From positions 66,577 to 130,576 of the forward strand of contig CAJJDN010000072.1 of NCBI GenBank assembly GCA_905182985.1: a DNA stretch of 64,000 nucleotides, in the 5' to 3' direction. The notes under the pieces are model-generated. The model had not been told where the DNA came from. It saw only the letters and a list, made by a program, of their open reading frames with translations, and ran no database searches. Shown here in pieces: positions 23,167-35,400 of the stretch. Numbering within the stretch: position 1 is the first letter of the stretch; each line of letters begins with the position of its first letter. A program made the position numbers and the translations under genes. Source of the DNA: Paramecium sonneborni. Its lineage: Eukaryota; Ciliophora; Oligohymenophorea; Peniculida; Parameciidae.

Positions 23167-24939
23167 TCAAATGGATTATTTATCATCAAATTAAGTATAT
23201 ATATTAGTGCTACTTTCTCTACAATCATATTGAATGAATTTTGAATTAGATTTATTTTATGTGATTGGACTAGCATAATTAATGATATTCACACTAGAAG
23301 GGTAATGAATTCTCTTATTGTTAAATTTATAGTTTTTAATGACATCACGTTTGACTGACATTGGAAGTACTTTATAGCTAGGCTTTAAAAAATTTTGTAA
23401 AGGAAGTTTTTAATTTAATTTAGATTAAAATAAAAATTTTCTTCTTTTTAGATAGTCTTTTGATAGATTTCCTAAATTAAACTCATTTGGTTCATTCTAA
23501 TTTTAATTGTTATTGATATTTAAATTTAATTGCATTGATGAAAAAACCTTTTCATTTTCTACAATAGATTAAATACAATAATTTTAAACACTAGGATTTG
23601 AATATAGCATTAAAAAATTTTGATTTAATTTTAAATCATTTTTCTTAGCACTGTTGAAACTTGATCGATTGCTCACATAATAGTGATCAATTTCTGCTAG
23701 TTTTAAAATTTAATCTTTTTAAACTCCTATAGTAGCTTAATCAATTTTTTTTTTTTAACAAAGCAATTTAAGTAAATTTTATCTATTGCGACTTTTTTAT
23801 TTATAATCATGCTCAATCTAAATTCTACATTCTTCAGGAAATTTATGAATAAACTCTTAAGAATCTATAACAATAACTAAAGCTTATAAAGAAGTAACTT
23901 AAGAAGTAAATTCATAATTTCCAGATTTATTAATAACAATTTCCTCTCCTAATAAATGTCCTTAAGAAACAATACATAATGGTATATTTTTATTATCAAC
24001 TTTTTTAAAGACAGTTACATCACCAGATATTATGATGTAAAAAGAATCGCCACTTTCATCTTCTGATGTTAATTGTGTTGCTCTATCATATTAAATTGTT
24101 TAACAACTATAAATCATACTTTCTAATCTCTAGGAGGAATATTCATTATTAACATCTAAATTATGCCTTGAGATAATTACTCTTAAAAATATTAAACATC
24201 AACTATTGTTTTTCCTTTTTGGTTTTTTCAAATGTCATTTGATACATCAAAAAATCATCTTTTTTCAATACAACAATGAATGATTCTAGGCTAAAACAAG
24301 CAACAGTAAGAGTTCTTGGTATGTTCTCTGCTAAAGCTTTTTCACCAAAACCGTTTCCTTCCCCTAAGATTCGCATACATTCTCCATATTATTACTCTAA
24401 TCTTTTTTTGTCTTCATGATTTATACATGATTCTTTATGATGATTATGATGTTTAATTATTTTATGGGTAAGCTTTTTCGCAGTTAGAATTGTAGAAATT
24501 TTAAATTGCTGTTATTAATTCTAAATTTAAGGAGCTGCTTCTGAGTTTTATCTTTGTAATGACATTAATTAATCCATTTTTTTTAATCTCATAAGCATAA
24601 CATCACCATAAAAAATAATATACAGCTTATCATTTGAAGGATCATTTTCTTAAAATAATACTTCTCCTCCTTTAAAATACTCCATTCTCAATCTAGAACA
24701 CAACTAAGAGAAAACCTAATTAATACCTCAAGTATATCATTTCTTTATGTTCCTTTTTATAATTTTTCAGCTACAAATTATTTAAAGTATGGGAGTTCTT
24801 CCATTCTTTGCAATATAAAATAAAGTTCCTCTCTAGTATGATTTTCTTTATTCATTGTTAAAAACAATTTTATAGCTTCATGAAGATGAGGATCCTCAGA
24901 TGCATCATCAAGAGATTTTAAATGAACTTTTTACTGCAT
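23167..24939 (-). CDS. Protein with two cyclic-nucleotide-binding domains
   Basis: TGA 23167-23169; an in-frame ATG at 24939 gives 574 residues, but coding-like sequence continues upstream to an ATG at 25539 (see next entry), so the true start is unresolved. Introns at 24704-24726 and 24156-24180 (TAG). First CNBD (about 45-220): YFKGGEVLFQENDPSNDKLY, GDVMLMRL, then a long His/Lys-rich insertion (KLTHKIIKHHNHHKES), and LGEGNGFGEKAL with PRTLTV, the phosphate-binding cassette. Second CNBD (about 240-350): ESGDSFYIIISGDVTVF, HLLGEEIVINKSG. The tail is disordered. Could act as a regulatory cAMP/cGMP sensor. It lies immediately downstream of a K+ channel that also has a CNBD. Confidence 0.75.
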
Positions 24940-25539
24940 TAATTTTTTTATAGCAATATACAATAATATTATGAAATCATTTCTTTCCCTAGCTGTCAAA
25001 AAAATATTTATTTTCCTCAACAATTTTTCTTTATTTTTGAGAAAGTTAGACAATATTAATTTCCCAACTTTTAAGCATATTATTCAAACTTCTATTCAGT
25101 TATTTCTTCAAAATATATAGAAAAATATATTGCAACACATTATTTTTAATAATTTCAATAATTTCAATGCAATTTAATCTAAAACATTTGAATATCACTA
25201 AATTTATTTCATTTAAACATTCTTTGACTCTTTATTTATCAATATTTAATCCTATTTAATTGATTTTTAATTTATTAGATGTTCAATATTGGATTTTCAA
25301 TTTTTTTATCATAACTAATATAAATCTAATTCTAATATATCTTTAATTAATCATACTCATGCAATTAGTAGTAATAATTTATTTATTTTATAAGTTTTTG
25401 ATCAGCATCAAAATATATCATCTCCTAATCTTTATTAAATATCTAAATTTTAAATCAATCATCCTATCCTCTTAGTCTTTTGTTCATTAAACTTTTCATA
25501 TTACTCTTTATAAATAAAGTTTATTGTTTCAAAATCCAT
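24940..25539 (-). pseudogene. Coding-like 5' stretch of the double-CNBD gene, frame unresolved
   Basis: An ATG at 25539 (MDFETINFIYKE), 35 nt past the stop of the K+ channel gene, is where the next gene would be expected to start. A 28-nt GTA...AAG intron (25476-25503) leads into a frame reading FKIQIFNKDQEMIYFDAD and HEYDQLKIYQNQIYISYD, followed by more coding-like sequence, but several TGA codons interrupt it and the join to the exon at 24939 is not clear. Either more introns exist than I could place, or the 5' end is decaying. The TGAs stand in Gln-rich surroundings. Confidence 0.35.
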
Positions 25540-25574
25540 ATTATAATTATTAAATATTATAATTAAATTTATAA

Positions 25575-28238
25575 TCATTGTAATTGAAGATATTTAGAGC
25601 TCTTCGCTTTTCTTACTGATGCTCTTTTCTTAATTGAATGATTAAATAATTAATAAATACTTTTTGAAGTTTTATTCAAAAGTTTTACTTTTTTGTTATA
25701 TTCTAATATTAATACATGAAGATTAAATTAAGGGAAAAACTTTTTAAATTCCATTCCTTTATCAAATCCTACCATTTATTAATTGTAAGAAATTGAATTT
25801 TGACCTACTTGGAATTTATTCTCATTTTATGCCCCTATTAATTTTATTTCAGTTTCACTTGTTTATTTTAATTATTAAGTAGTTTAGAATTATTTACTCC
25901 TTGTAAATCCATCAGATTTTAAAAACTAAATTCTTTTGTTTGAATCATGAGAATTTTTTAGATCTACTTTTAAAGAAGATTCACTTTATTTTTGAAAACT
26001 TTCTTTTCTTTTCGAAACAGGAGATTCTTAATTTGTATTTACTTCTTAATCTTAAGGAATTAAAGATAAATTATCTTCATCATCCAATAAGATTTCTTTT
26101 TATCCTTAACTCTATGCTATAACTTTTTATGCTAGATTTAATTGCTCATGATATAAATCAATAATATACATTTAATATTAAAATTGCTTTATAAGATCTT
26201 CTATTGAATCTTTATTATTTTTATCTATTTTATATTTTTAAATTATCTTTTAGAATTAATTTTTCAATGTCTGGCCTATAATTAAGAAATTAACAATTAT
26301 TTATTAAATGATCAGATTAAGAACATATTTGACATTTTTGACCAATAATATAAGAATTAAATAAAATTAAATGTCTTATTTAATGATAAACTTCGAGTTC
26401 TTCTTTATTTAGTGAATTTAAAAAAGTGTTTTAAGAAATTCTAAAAACTTTTGTAAAGCTTCTACTAATAGCTGAGAATTTACGAGGTTATTAAGCAAAA
26501 AAAGATTCTTCTCCAAAATATTTACCTTTTTGAAGTTCAGTCACTTTTTATTATGAGTTCTATTCATAAAGCTCCACTTTTCCATAATCTAAAAAGTATA
26601 AATAATTATCATCAATTTAATTTTAAAGATAAATCTATTCATCAGGGCAATAGTATGCTGTTTAAAGAGAGTTTGACATTTTCTTTATTGTTTCTTCACT
26701 AAAATTAAGAGATATAATCTTGCAATCTTAAAGTAAATCTTTAAAAACATTTAACATTAATTCTTACTATAAAAATGAAGATAATTATTCAAGAATATTT
26801 TGTAACTAAAATTAAATCTTACGTTATTACATGATATTTTGATTGTTAATTTCTTTTGATACATCGATATTCTAGATAACTTCTAGCTCGAATTTATAGT
26901 TAATCCGGTATAGAGTGTTATTGCATGTAAGAAGTCAAAATTCTTAGCATTTCTCTAAAATTAATTAAAATTTTTACTAAAACTGCCTTTTTTATTTATT
27001 TATATTTTATACTATAGTTCCTACTTAATTTAAAGAAAATGTAAAAACTGCACAAGACAATAACATAAGAAATATACAACTAAAGGCTTCTACATGATTT
27101 TATGGTGTTATATCACCATAACCTACAGTAATCATTGTTACAATAGCCCAATAAAATGAAAATATATATCTAACTTATTTTGTATCATATTATAGATTTT
27201 TATGAAGAATCCAACTATTTTTCTCATATTCAATTGTTGTCATTCCTATATAATGCCAAATACATGCCATAAAGTGGGCTATAAGATTAATTGTTATTAC
27301 AAGATTAATCAAACTTATAATTTCTCTTTGCATCGCTGATAAATTTAATAATTTAACTATTTTGCCAATTATTTTTTAAAGTTTAATTAAACTAAAAGCA
27401 CAATATGATATAAAGATAAATATATTCTCTAATTTTATTGTATAATAAACCAAAAAAAGGAACACTACATCGAAAAGAAATGAAGTTTTTAAGTATTTTT
27501 TCACAATGATTTTTCTAGTTTTTATAATCTTACAATTATAATGTATTATTACATTTCCTTTTTTTATTATCGCTATATTTAACTTTAAAATTATTTCTAA
27601 GAACAGCAATATTAAAAAAAAAGACATTTCCTCTATTTATAAAATAGGATATACTCGATCAAAGCTCCAATAAAAAGGTATTAGTATAATTAAGCTTAAT
27701 ATAACAAAAAACATGATTATATCCCATAAAATTATATATTTATTTGTCGGATCTATAACAAATGAAATAATATTTTATGAATTATTTTTTTTGTCTTAAA
27801 CATATTTTTCTTAGAAAATAAGATTATTCTTAATTTTTTCTTTCTAACTTGAAGTAAGAACATAGCTTCTACAAAGCAATATGTTTTTAAACTTTTTCAC
27901 TAAATTATTAATTTTGATTAGTTGAAAAATATTTTTTCCTACTTTTTGAGTAATTGGAGAACCTATCGGTGACCTTGCCAATTCATTTTAATCTTAATAA
28001 CACATGTTTTCAAAAATAACTTTTTCATTACATACATTTTAAATCTATTCCTATTTTTAAAGAACAGGAAGTTTCTAAAATGGTTTAAAATTATCAAATT
28101 ATTGCTCTATGCTAATAAATAGATTTTACATTATTCTATAGTTAAATCTTATGAGGAAGGATGATTTATTCTAGGAGTTATTTAAGAAAAAAGATGTTGA
28201 TCCATCTAACTTCTTGGACTTAAAGATTATCTGCTCAT
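25575..28238 (-). CDS. Voltage-gated-type K+ channel with cyclic-nucleotide-binding domain
   Basis: 855 residues, ATG 28238 (MSRQSLSPRSQMDQ). Introns 28107-28129, 26955-26977, 26806-26830 (TAG) and 26145-26169 (acceptor GAG); total divides by three. Order: disordered N-terminus (RSPIGSPITQKV), S1-S6 region from about 170 to 400 with membrane segments such as LWDIIMFFVILSLIILIPFYW and the pore signature MITVGYGDITP near 360-370, a C-linker, then a CNBD about 470-590 (KGKYFGEESFFAQQPRKFSAIS), and a Cys-rich motif CQICSQSDHLINNC resembling a CCHC knuckle. GYGD gives K+ selectivity. The S4 region is poor in regular Arg/Lys, so voltage sensitivity is uncertain. It resembles EAG/HCN-type channels, a large family in Paramecium where K+ channels set swimming behaviour. 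Confidence 0.88.
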
Positions 28239-28528
28239 ATATTTATATATAAAAATCAATTACTAGGCTTATAATTATTAATTATTTTTTAATAATAAAT
28301 AAATTAATAATAACAGATTCTATTAATTAAAAATTAAACTAAAGAAACCAAATGCGAAATAAATTAAAATTTATTCATTTATCTAAGTAATTTCTATGAG
28401 ATTCTTCACTTTTGTTTAGATTTATACAAAAAGCTGATTAAATAAAATTATTTTTGATAATAAAAAATAAATAGATTAAGAGTTATTAGAGATAAAATAT
28501 TATTAATTATTATAATTTTAATACTCAT

Positions 28529-29481
28529 TCATTATTCCATGTTTTTCTTCTTTTGTTTTAAAGCTAACTTTTCATATACCATCCATAAGACTCCACTCTA
28601 TATACACTTTTTAATTAATCTAGGTAAATAACCTTAATAAAATCCTTTCAAACCTTCAGCAGCTTTAATTGTCTTTGCTAATTGAAGTAAATTAGTCTAA
28701 GATATATTATTAATTACACTCTTGTTTTACGCTTATTATCTAATTCTTAAGTTATCAAATGGATATGTGACTAAAATAGCTAACATTGCAGCACTTGAAC
28801 CACAAGTTGCTACAATAATTGAATTTTTCTTTGGATCCTAATCTTTTGTAAATAAACCACAAAAATTTAATAAATTTCTATAAATTGTATATTAAATTCC
28901 AGAAAAAGGAACATCTTTTAAAATTGCAGCAATAACACCCTTTTTTTAAAATAATTTTTACTCTATAAAACCCAAAAAAGCCTTCTTCTTTCGCAATTTT
29001 CATGAAACATTTATCAATCTTATTGTATTCATTATTACCAACAATTTACATTTTTGTTCTCATTACAGCTAATGGTGTTGAAGCTACTGTTCCAACTAAT
29101 TTACTTGAAGAGGCGATGATTAAATTAAGAATACTTTAAAGATAGACTGGATAATGAGTAGGTGGGCTCTTTATAAAACTAAAAAATTTACCTATATTTT
29201 TCTATGCCAGAGAAAAAAAATGAGAAAGATACCGTATTTTTAGCGATTGATAAAATTGTGCCCCTATAAAACCCTCTTAAACCTTCTTAATTATATATTT
29301 AGGTGGCAATAAGGGATAAACCTTTAAAATTAATATTATGTTTTGAATATCCAGTTGCTATCATTGATGTTTGTAGAACTTCTAAAGGTTGTAAAATTAA
29401 AGTAGCTCCTACAGCTATTTAAAAGTTTTTCATATTTAACATAGCAGGTTTTATATTTTTTTTGTTTTCAATTTCTGTCAT
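28529..29481 (-). CDS. Mitochondrial carrier family (SLC25) transporter
   Basis: 301 residues, inner mitochondrial membrane solute carrier. Introns at 29167-29191 (acceptor GAG) and 28940-28961 (AAG). The three repeats each carry the signature after the odd helix: QPLEVLQTSM, TPLAVMRTKM and YPFDNLRIRQQ, followed by G-x-x-x-G parts such as EGLRGFYRG and EEGFFGFYRGVIAAILKDVP. The second intron falls inside FYR/GVIAA, so conservation shows that AAG is really used as acceptor. The second signature has Ala instead of the acidic residue, so one salt bridge of the matrix gate is missing. Substrate unknown. Confidence 0.87.
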
Positions 29482-29550
29482 TATTATATTATTTATTTAT
29501 TTTTATAATGAATAATATCTAATTAATTAAATAATAGTATATTTCTCTTT

Positions 29551-30700
29551 ATGAAAAAGTCATCAATTTCATCTACTAATAAGTAAATAGATAATCTTTA
29601 AACACAATTTCAAATTGAAATTAATTAAATCCTTTAGAGATTGTTTAGTAAACAAAATTGAATAAATAATCAGCTTAAAAATAACTGAAAAAATTTATAT
29701 ATATAAAAATTTTGAAAAATGTATTTTTTCTTAATAACTTTCTTTAATTATAATATAATTAGGAGAAATTTAAATTGAAAGAATCAAATAACCAAAAAAT
29801 GAGCTTAAAAATCAATTTTAAATTTGAAATAAAGAAGTTTTTAAGAGGAGAACTTAAGAATAATGATAAAAACAAATTTTAAATAAATTGATATTTCTTT
29901 TAGTTAAAAATATATAAATTTTTGGTTATTTATAGACTTATTGAAATTAAAATCTGAAGAAGTAGATAAATGAACTTAAAGATGAAATAAATTATTATCT
30001 CTAACAATAGATTATTTAATAAAAAGAAATTGAAAAATTAAAGGAGAAATAAGAAAAGCAAAATCTAGATGAGTTATGTAATTAAAAAAAATACTTTATT
30101 TCAAACTTAAGATGTTTAGGGTAAACTTAAGAAGTTGAATATTGAACAATTAAAAAGCCTAATTGATTCCAGCATAGAGGATGAATGTATGAAGAATCAA
30201 AAAATCATATTTTTATGAAAATTGTTCAAAGCAATTAGTTAATTAAACAAAAAATATAGAAGAAATTGAATCTTGAAGTGATAAATTAAAATCCACAATT
30301 TAAGAATTGACATCTTTAAATAATTAATATTTTTAATGATGCTTTAGAATAAAAATTAATGATAAAATTATTTATTTTTAAAAGAATGACAGAATAGATT
30401 ATGAACAAAAATCAATAAAAAGTTAAAGAAAATTATTAGATGACAAAAATGAGCTGGGCTGATAAAAAAGTCTTACATTAAAAAATAATTAGAATAAAAA
30501 ATTGACAATAATTATAGTTTCTTATCTACTTTCATTAGCTCAGAATATGAAACAGAAAAATAAATAGCCTTAATTTAGGTTAATTAACAATAATTGATTT
30601 TTAAAATTATGTTGAAACAATAAAAGAATGAATCGCAAAATTTTTGAGTCATTTTATCTAAGTTTAAAATGAAAAAATTATTAAAAGGGTTTGATGTTAA
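29551..30700 (+). pseudogene. Decayed coiled-coil coding sequence
   Basis: From ATG 29551 (MKKSSISSTNKQIDNL) for about 1.1 kb the plus strand carries coiled-coil coding pieces in changing frames: ELKDEINYYLQQQIIQQ, IEKLKEKQEKQNLDELCN, KKLNIEQLKSLIDSSIED, SDKLKSTIQELTSLNNQ, KSIKSQRKLLDDKNELG. TGA codons interrupt several in the middle of repeats where a Gln codon would fit (for example after NELG and before SDKLK). I infer the 5' half of a gene that has decayed; the frame downstream of 30851 is still open. Extra introns could rescue parts. Confidence 0.5.
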
Positions 30701-30850
30701 ATCTAATTGTTAAATTATTTATTTTATTTTAGAACTTGTCGCTAAATTAATATAAAATAATTATCGAGAGAATATTTATTATATCTTTTTTAATGAAATT
30801 TAATTACCTATTAGTAAATTATATAAATATATATAATTTTTTTTTTTTTT

Positions 30851-32359
30851 ATGACGTCTTTTTAGGAGCTGAATGAAACTCTCAAATAATAGGTATCAGA
30901 GCTAACATACAAATTGGAATTAAAGGAAAAAGAAATAGAACATTTAAAATCACCTAATAAGACGTTATCTCAATTTGAAACTCAAACCTTAGAATTATAA
31001 TTAATATAATATAAACACTTGCAGACAAAATTAGAGAAAGAAAATGAATAATTACGAAATAAAATAAGTCAAATGGTTAATTCTTAAGTTGAAACTTAAA
31101 AAACTATTTTAAAATAAAAATAGCAACTTTAAAATGTTAATAAAAATTTATTTTCCCTTTCCTCTTAAATTTAAGAGGAAGACAGTCCTATAAAACTTAT
31201 TATAAATAAATTAATAGACAATGACAAGGATCCAATGATTACTTAAAGCTTAGACATAGAAAGTTAATTAAAAATGAATGAATTAAAACGGGTAAATAAT
31301 TAACTTGAAAAACGAATCCATTAATTAGAAGAAAAGTCTTAGAGTATGGTAGCCAGATAATTTTAAGATGCTGCTGCTATACTAAAGCTGAAAAAATAAA
31401 AAAAAGAGTTGATTGATTAATAAGAACTCTAAAAATAAACATTACAATAAGAATTATAGAAATCTAGAGTTTAAGCTTTTTCTGATGTTACTATATCTTT
31501 CTCAGACTTATACTCAGAAATTTCTAATATTGAGTAAATTAAAGAAAAATTTGGAATTTTAATATAACTAATTTTAAAATAACTTCTAACATAAAACTCA
31601 AATAGTGATTTAAATGAATCTATAATAAAATCAAATAGAAGTAGTTATTCTAGAAGGGTAGATTAAGTTTAAAATTAATTTAATGATATTTTAAAATATT
31701 TAAATAAAGGTTCATTAAAGAGTCGAGAGTAAGCATAAGAAAATTAGATTTATGAATCTTTTATATGTGAAAAACCTTAAACAAATGATAAATAAACTTA
31801 GACTTTGAATAATGAAAATGATGCATGTGCTGAAAATGATTTGAATGGAAAAACTAGAAAATTAGAGATTGTAATTAATAATAAAAAGAATTAAGAGGAG
31901 GAATGTTAATTTATTGATGCTGAACAGTAAACAGAAGATTAAGATTTAAATTAATTTCTTCTTAATTCAATGACACCATTAATGCTTTCAGCTTTTCCTT
32001 AATTACATACTGAAGGTGATTTAATTGAAGAATAATAATAATAATCTTAAGATAAAAGTGCTTTATGTTTAAGGAATGGAATTAAAAATGATTAAGGATT
32101 TGATGAAGGTTAATTAATAGGTATAGTCGAAACTTTAACAATTTAATTAAATTACATAAAGAAATAATGGTTTAAGTCTGTCGATAAATGCTTAAGGGCT
32201 TAATAAGAGTTAGAAAGATTGTCAGAAATTGAATCCTAATATAATCATTTAAGTCATGAATATTTAAATTCCAAGAATGAACTTTCAAAATAAAAAAATA
32301 GATATTAAACTTTATTAGACAAATTTTTTGTTCTTGAACTAGAAAATGCTTAGTAATGA
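30851..32359 (+). CDS. Gln-rich coiled-coil protein, 502 residues
   Basis: Uninterrupted frame from ATG 30851 (MTSFQELNETLKQQVSEL) to TGA 32357-32359. Nearly the whole chain has heptad pattern (ELTYKLELKEKEIEHLK, KTILKQKQQLQNVNKN, KKQKKELIDQQELQKQTL), with acidic Gln-rich linkers near 300-400 and a final helical block. No globular domain. Directly upstream is decayed coiled-coil sequence on the same strand, so this may be the intact 3' half of a once larger gene, or a shorter gene with its own promoter in the T-rich stretch at 30830-30850. Confidence 0.6.
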
Positions 32360-32474
32360 ATAATTTTTAAGTATGCACAATAAAAACAGTTTTATTAATA
32401 TTATTTGTTAAAATTTTATTGTATTTTATTAACAAGAATAAAATCTCATTAATGAATTTGATTTTAATAATTGA

Positions 32475-35400
32475 TCATACAATTTTACTTTCTTCTTCAT
32501 TTTCTCCAGGACTTTTAGCTAAATGAATAGGTTCATATTCATTTTCATATTCTTCATCTTCTTCTATTTATCTTTTAAATTTAATATAATCTATTAATAA
32601 TGAAATTAATTATAATAAAAAATCGTTTACAATAAGTTCAGTAATTAAAATGCAAACTAGACTTATACCCCAATATATAACAAGTCTATCATAAACTAGA
32701 AAATAAGCTAATGTTGAAATTAATAATCCTGTCATTAAAAGGATAATTGTAAATAAATAACTAATAAATGTGTAGATACATTATTTTCTTCTTTAACCTC
32801 TAGTATTTAATGATTCACAAAAAACATTAAATATTCTTAACAATAAGCCAACACCACTAGTTAATAATACAATTATATATAATTATAGAATTTACATATT
32901 AACAACAAATCCAAGAATTCCAGAAGAAATGCTAACTCTACTCATAAGCAGAATTAATCTTTATTTCCGACCAAAATTTTTCTTAAATAAAAATATTCCG
33001 CCTAATAAACTATTCATATGATGACAATTTGAAAGTCTATTTTCTGAATGAAATTATCTAATTGGTTATTCTTACTATAAATCTTATTCATGTTTTTCAT
33101 GATTTTCAGAAGAAGGACTATTAGGTTCAACTTCGCTTGGCATAATTTAAGCACGTCGTACTCTATTTAAAGTCACAACTTTTTTGACTACAGCTGGAGG
33201 TCTATTAAATCCTGGGAGAATTGGTTTAGTAGTATCAATATCATTAGAATCTTTTATATGTCCAATAATCAAAAAGATTAATATTATAAGGGAAAATCCT
33301 CCAAATGCAAATAGAATATATAATCTATCTAATACAAAGTTCAAATCAAAGTAAAAAGGTTTATAATAATAAAGATAGTCATCAACTAATGTTACATAAC
33401 CTGCTTCACAAGTACATGTAATTGGAGGAGTTTATGATGAAGTTTCACAACCAATATCATCAAAAGATTTAGCATCTGTACTTAATATACAAACTAAATT
33501 TGTATCAACAGATATAAAATCAAATACCTTTTATTTTGGTCTTACTTTCTTCAAATCCGTATATTATCTAATCTAACTCTCAGTTTTATAATATAATTAT
33601 TATGTATGATTTGGATAAGGAAAATTATTTGAAAGTCTCAGAATATTTGTTTCAAAAAAACTATCAACATAATTGTTTCCTTCTACCAAAATTCTATTTT
33701 TCTATGATGATTTTTTTTCAATCATGACATTCATTGAACTTGAAGAATAATTTTATTATTCTCCCTCTAATAAAATATCTCCTGTATATAAAACTAGAGT
33801 ATTATAACTGTCAAATAATTTTTAGTTAATAGATTACATTTAAGTTACATATGAATCATTAGTAAATAATTATTTATTGAGAGAAGATAGAAAGTTTAAA
33901 ATTTTAAATGCTGCTTAATAATTAATAGATTAAAGAGTTTGTGAAATAATACCTGTATCAGTATTTTAGGGTTAAAGAAAGGCATCAATTTATAAATATA
34001 ATTATTCTGTTTTAGTTAATTCAAAAATAGTTTTGAAATAGGATAATTGATAGAGTAATGATATAGAATTGATAACAACTTAAGACTATTCTGCCTAAGA
34101 TAAATCAGAATATAATTTAGAGGCAAGTTTATCCCAAACAGATTAATCATTTAAGATTCCAGAACAATCTGAAAATGTAGAATAATCTTAATCACAAACA
34201 CATACTTAATTAACACATTCTCCTCGATTCCAACAATTATAATTGCATTTAATATTTTCAAGGAAATATAATTCCATAATAACTATTTAATCTAGAATAA
34301 GATTAGTTTGATTAAAATCAATAAAATTTTAAACAAATTCTATATTATTTTTAACACTGACAGCAGATTTAGCTTTATTAACAGAAACTTCAACATAACT
34401 CATTCCAAATTAATCATCCTTATTAACTTTGACTAGAAGATATCTACATGTTGGAAGAATACTTTTAATTGATTTATCTTAAGACCAATCTATTAATAAA
34501 TAACCATTATTATTAGTGAAATTTCCAATATCCCACATTAAATCTTCGAAATTATTATAAATGAAAATCTAATATTATGTAGAATCAGAATCATTCCTGA
34601 TACCATCATCTATAACCAATTCAAACTCAGTTTCAAGTGAAAAACCTGATGTAGGTTTGACTGTTAGTTAATTTAAGAATAGAGCAGGTTTAACTCTAAG
34701 ATTATATCTAGTTAAAGTTCCTCCAACAATAACACTTATGTCTTATTATGTTTTCAAATTGCCTAAGTAGAGATATAAGTTTAATCTAAGAACAGATTTC
34801 TCTATATATTCAATTTTTAATATTTTGAAATAACGAATAATAACTAAGTAATATGATGATACATCTAGATTATATAATAAGTTATCAGTAACAACTAAAA
34901 TATCTTTATTTCCAAATTCAGTATTAAATATTTAATCAGTCATATTTAGATCACTAACAATGATTTGTTAATATAGAGTTACTGAACGAGTCTCTTTTTT
35001 TATAATACAAGTAAATTGATACACAAAACCAGAAGGTAAATTAGAAACATTTAAAGTTTCATTATTTCCCATAACTAGAGGTTTATTTAGAGTTGTTCTA
35101 CAAGGAATATTATAATATAAATTGACACAACTCCAAGTATAACTAATACCAATTTTGCTTAGGTTTTTTGGTACATCGTTATCTGTAGCATTAACAGTTA
35201 TATTAAATGGTTTATTTCCAACTATTCTATCTTTAGTAAGAAATTCAGAGAAGATTTAATTGCTACCAATTTTTAATTTTTTACTTAATTTTATGTCTGC
35301 TACAGAAATTTCAAGCAAGTTTTCAGAATTAGCTTTTAATTTATTCTCTGGAATTTTAAATGAAGTTTCAACTCCAGTCTCAACTGATTGTGTATAATCA

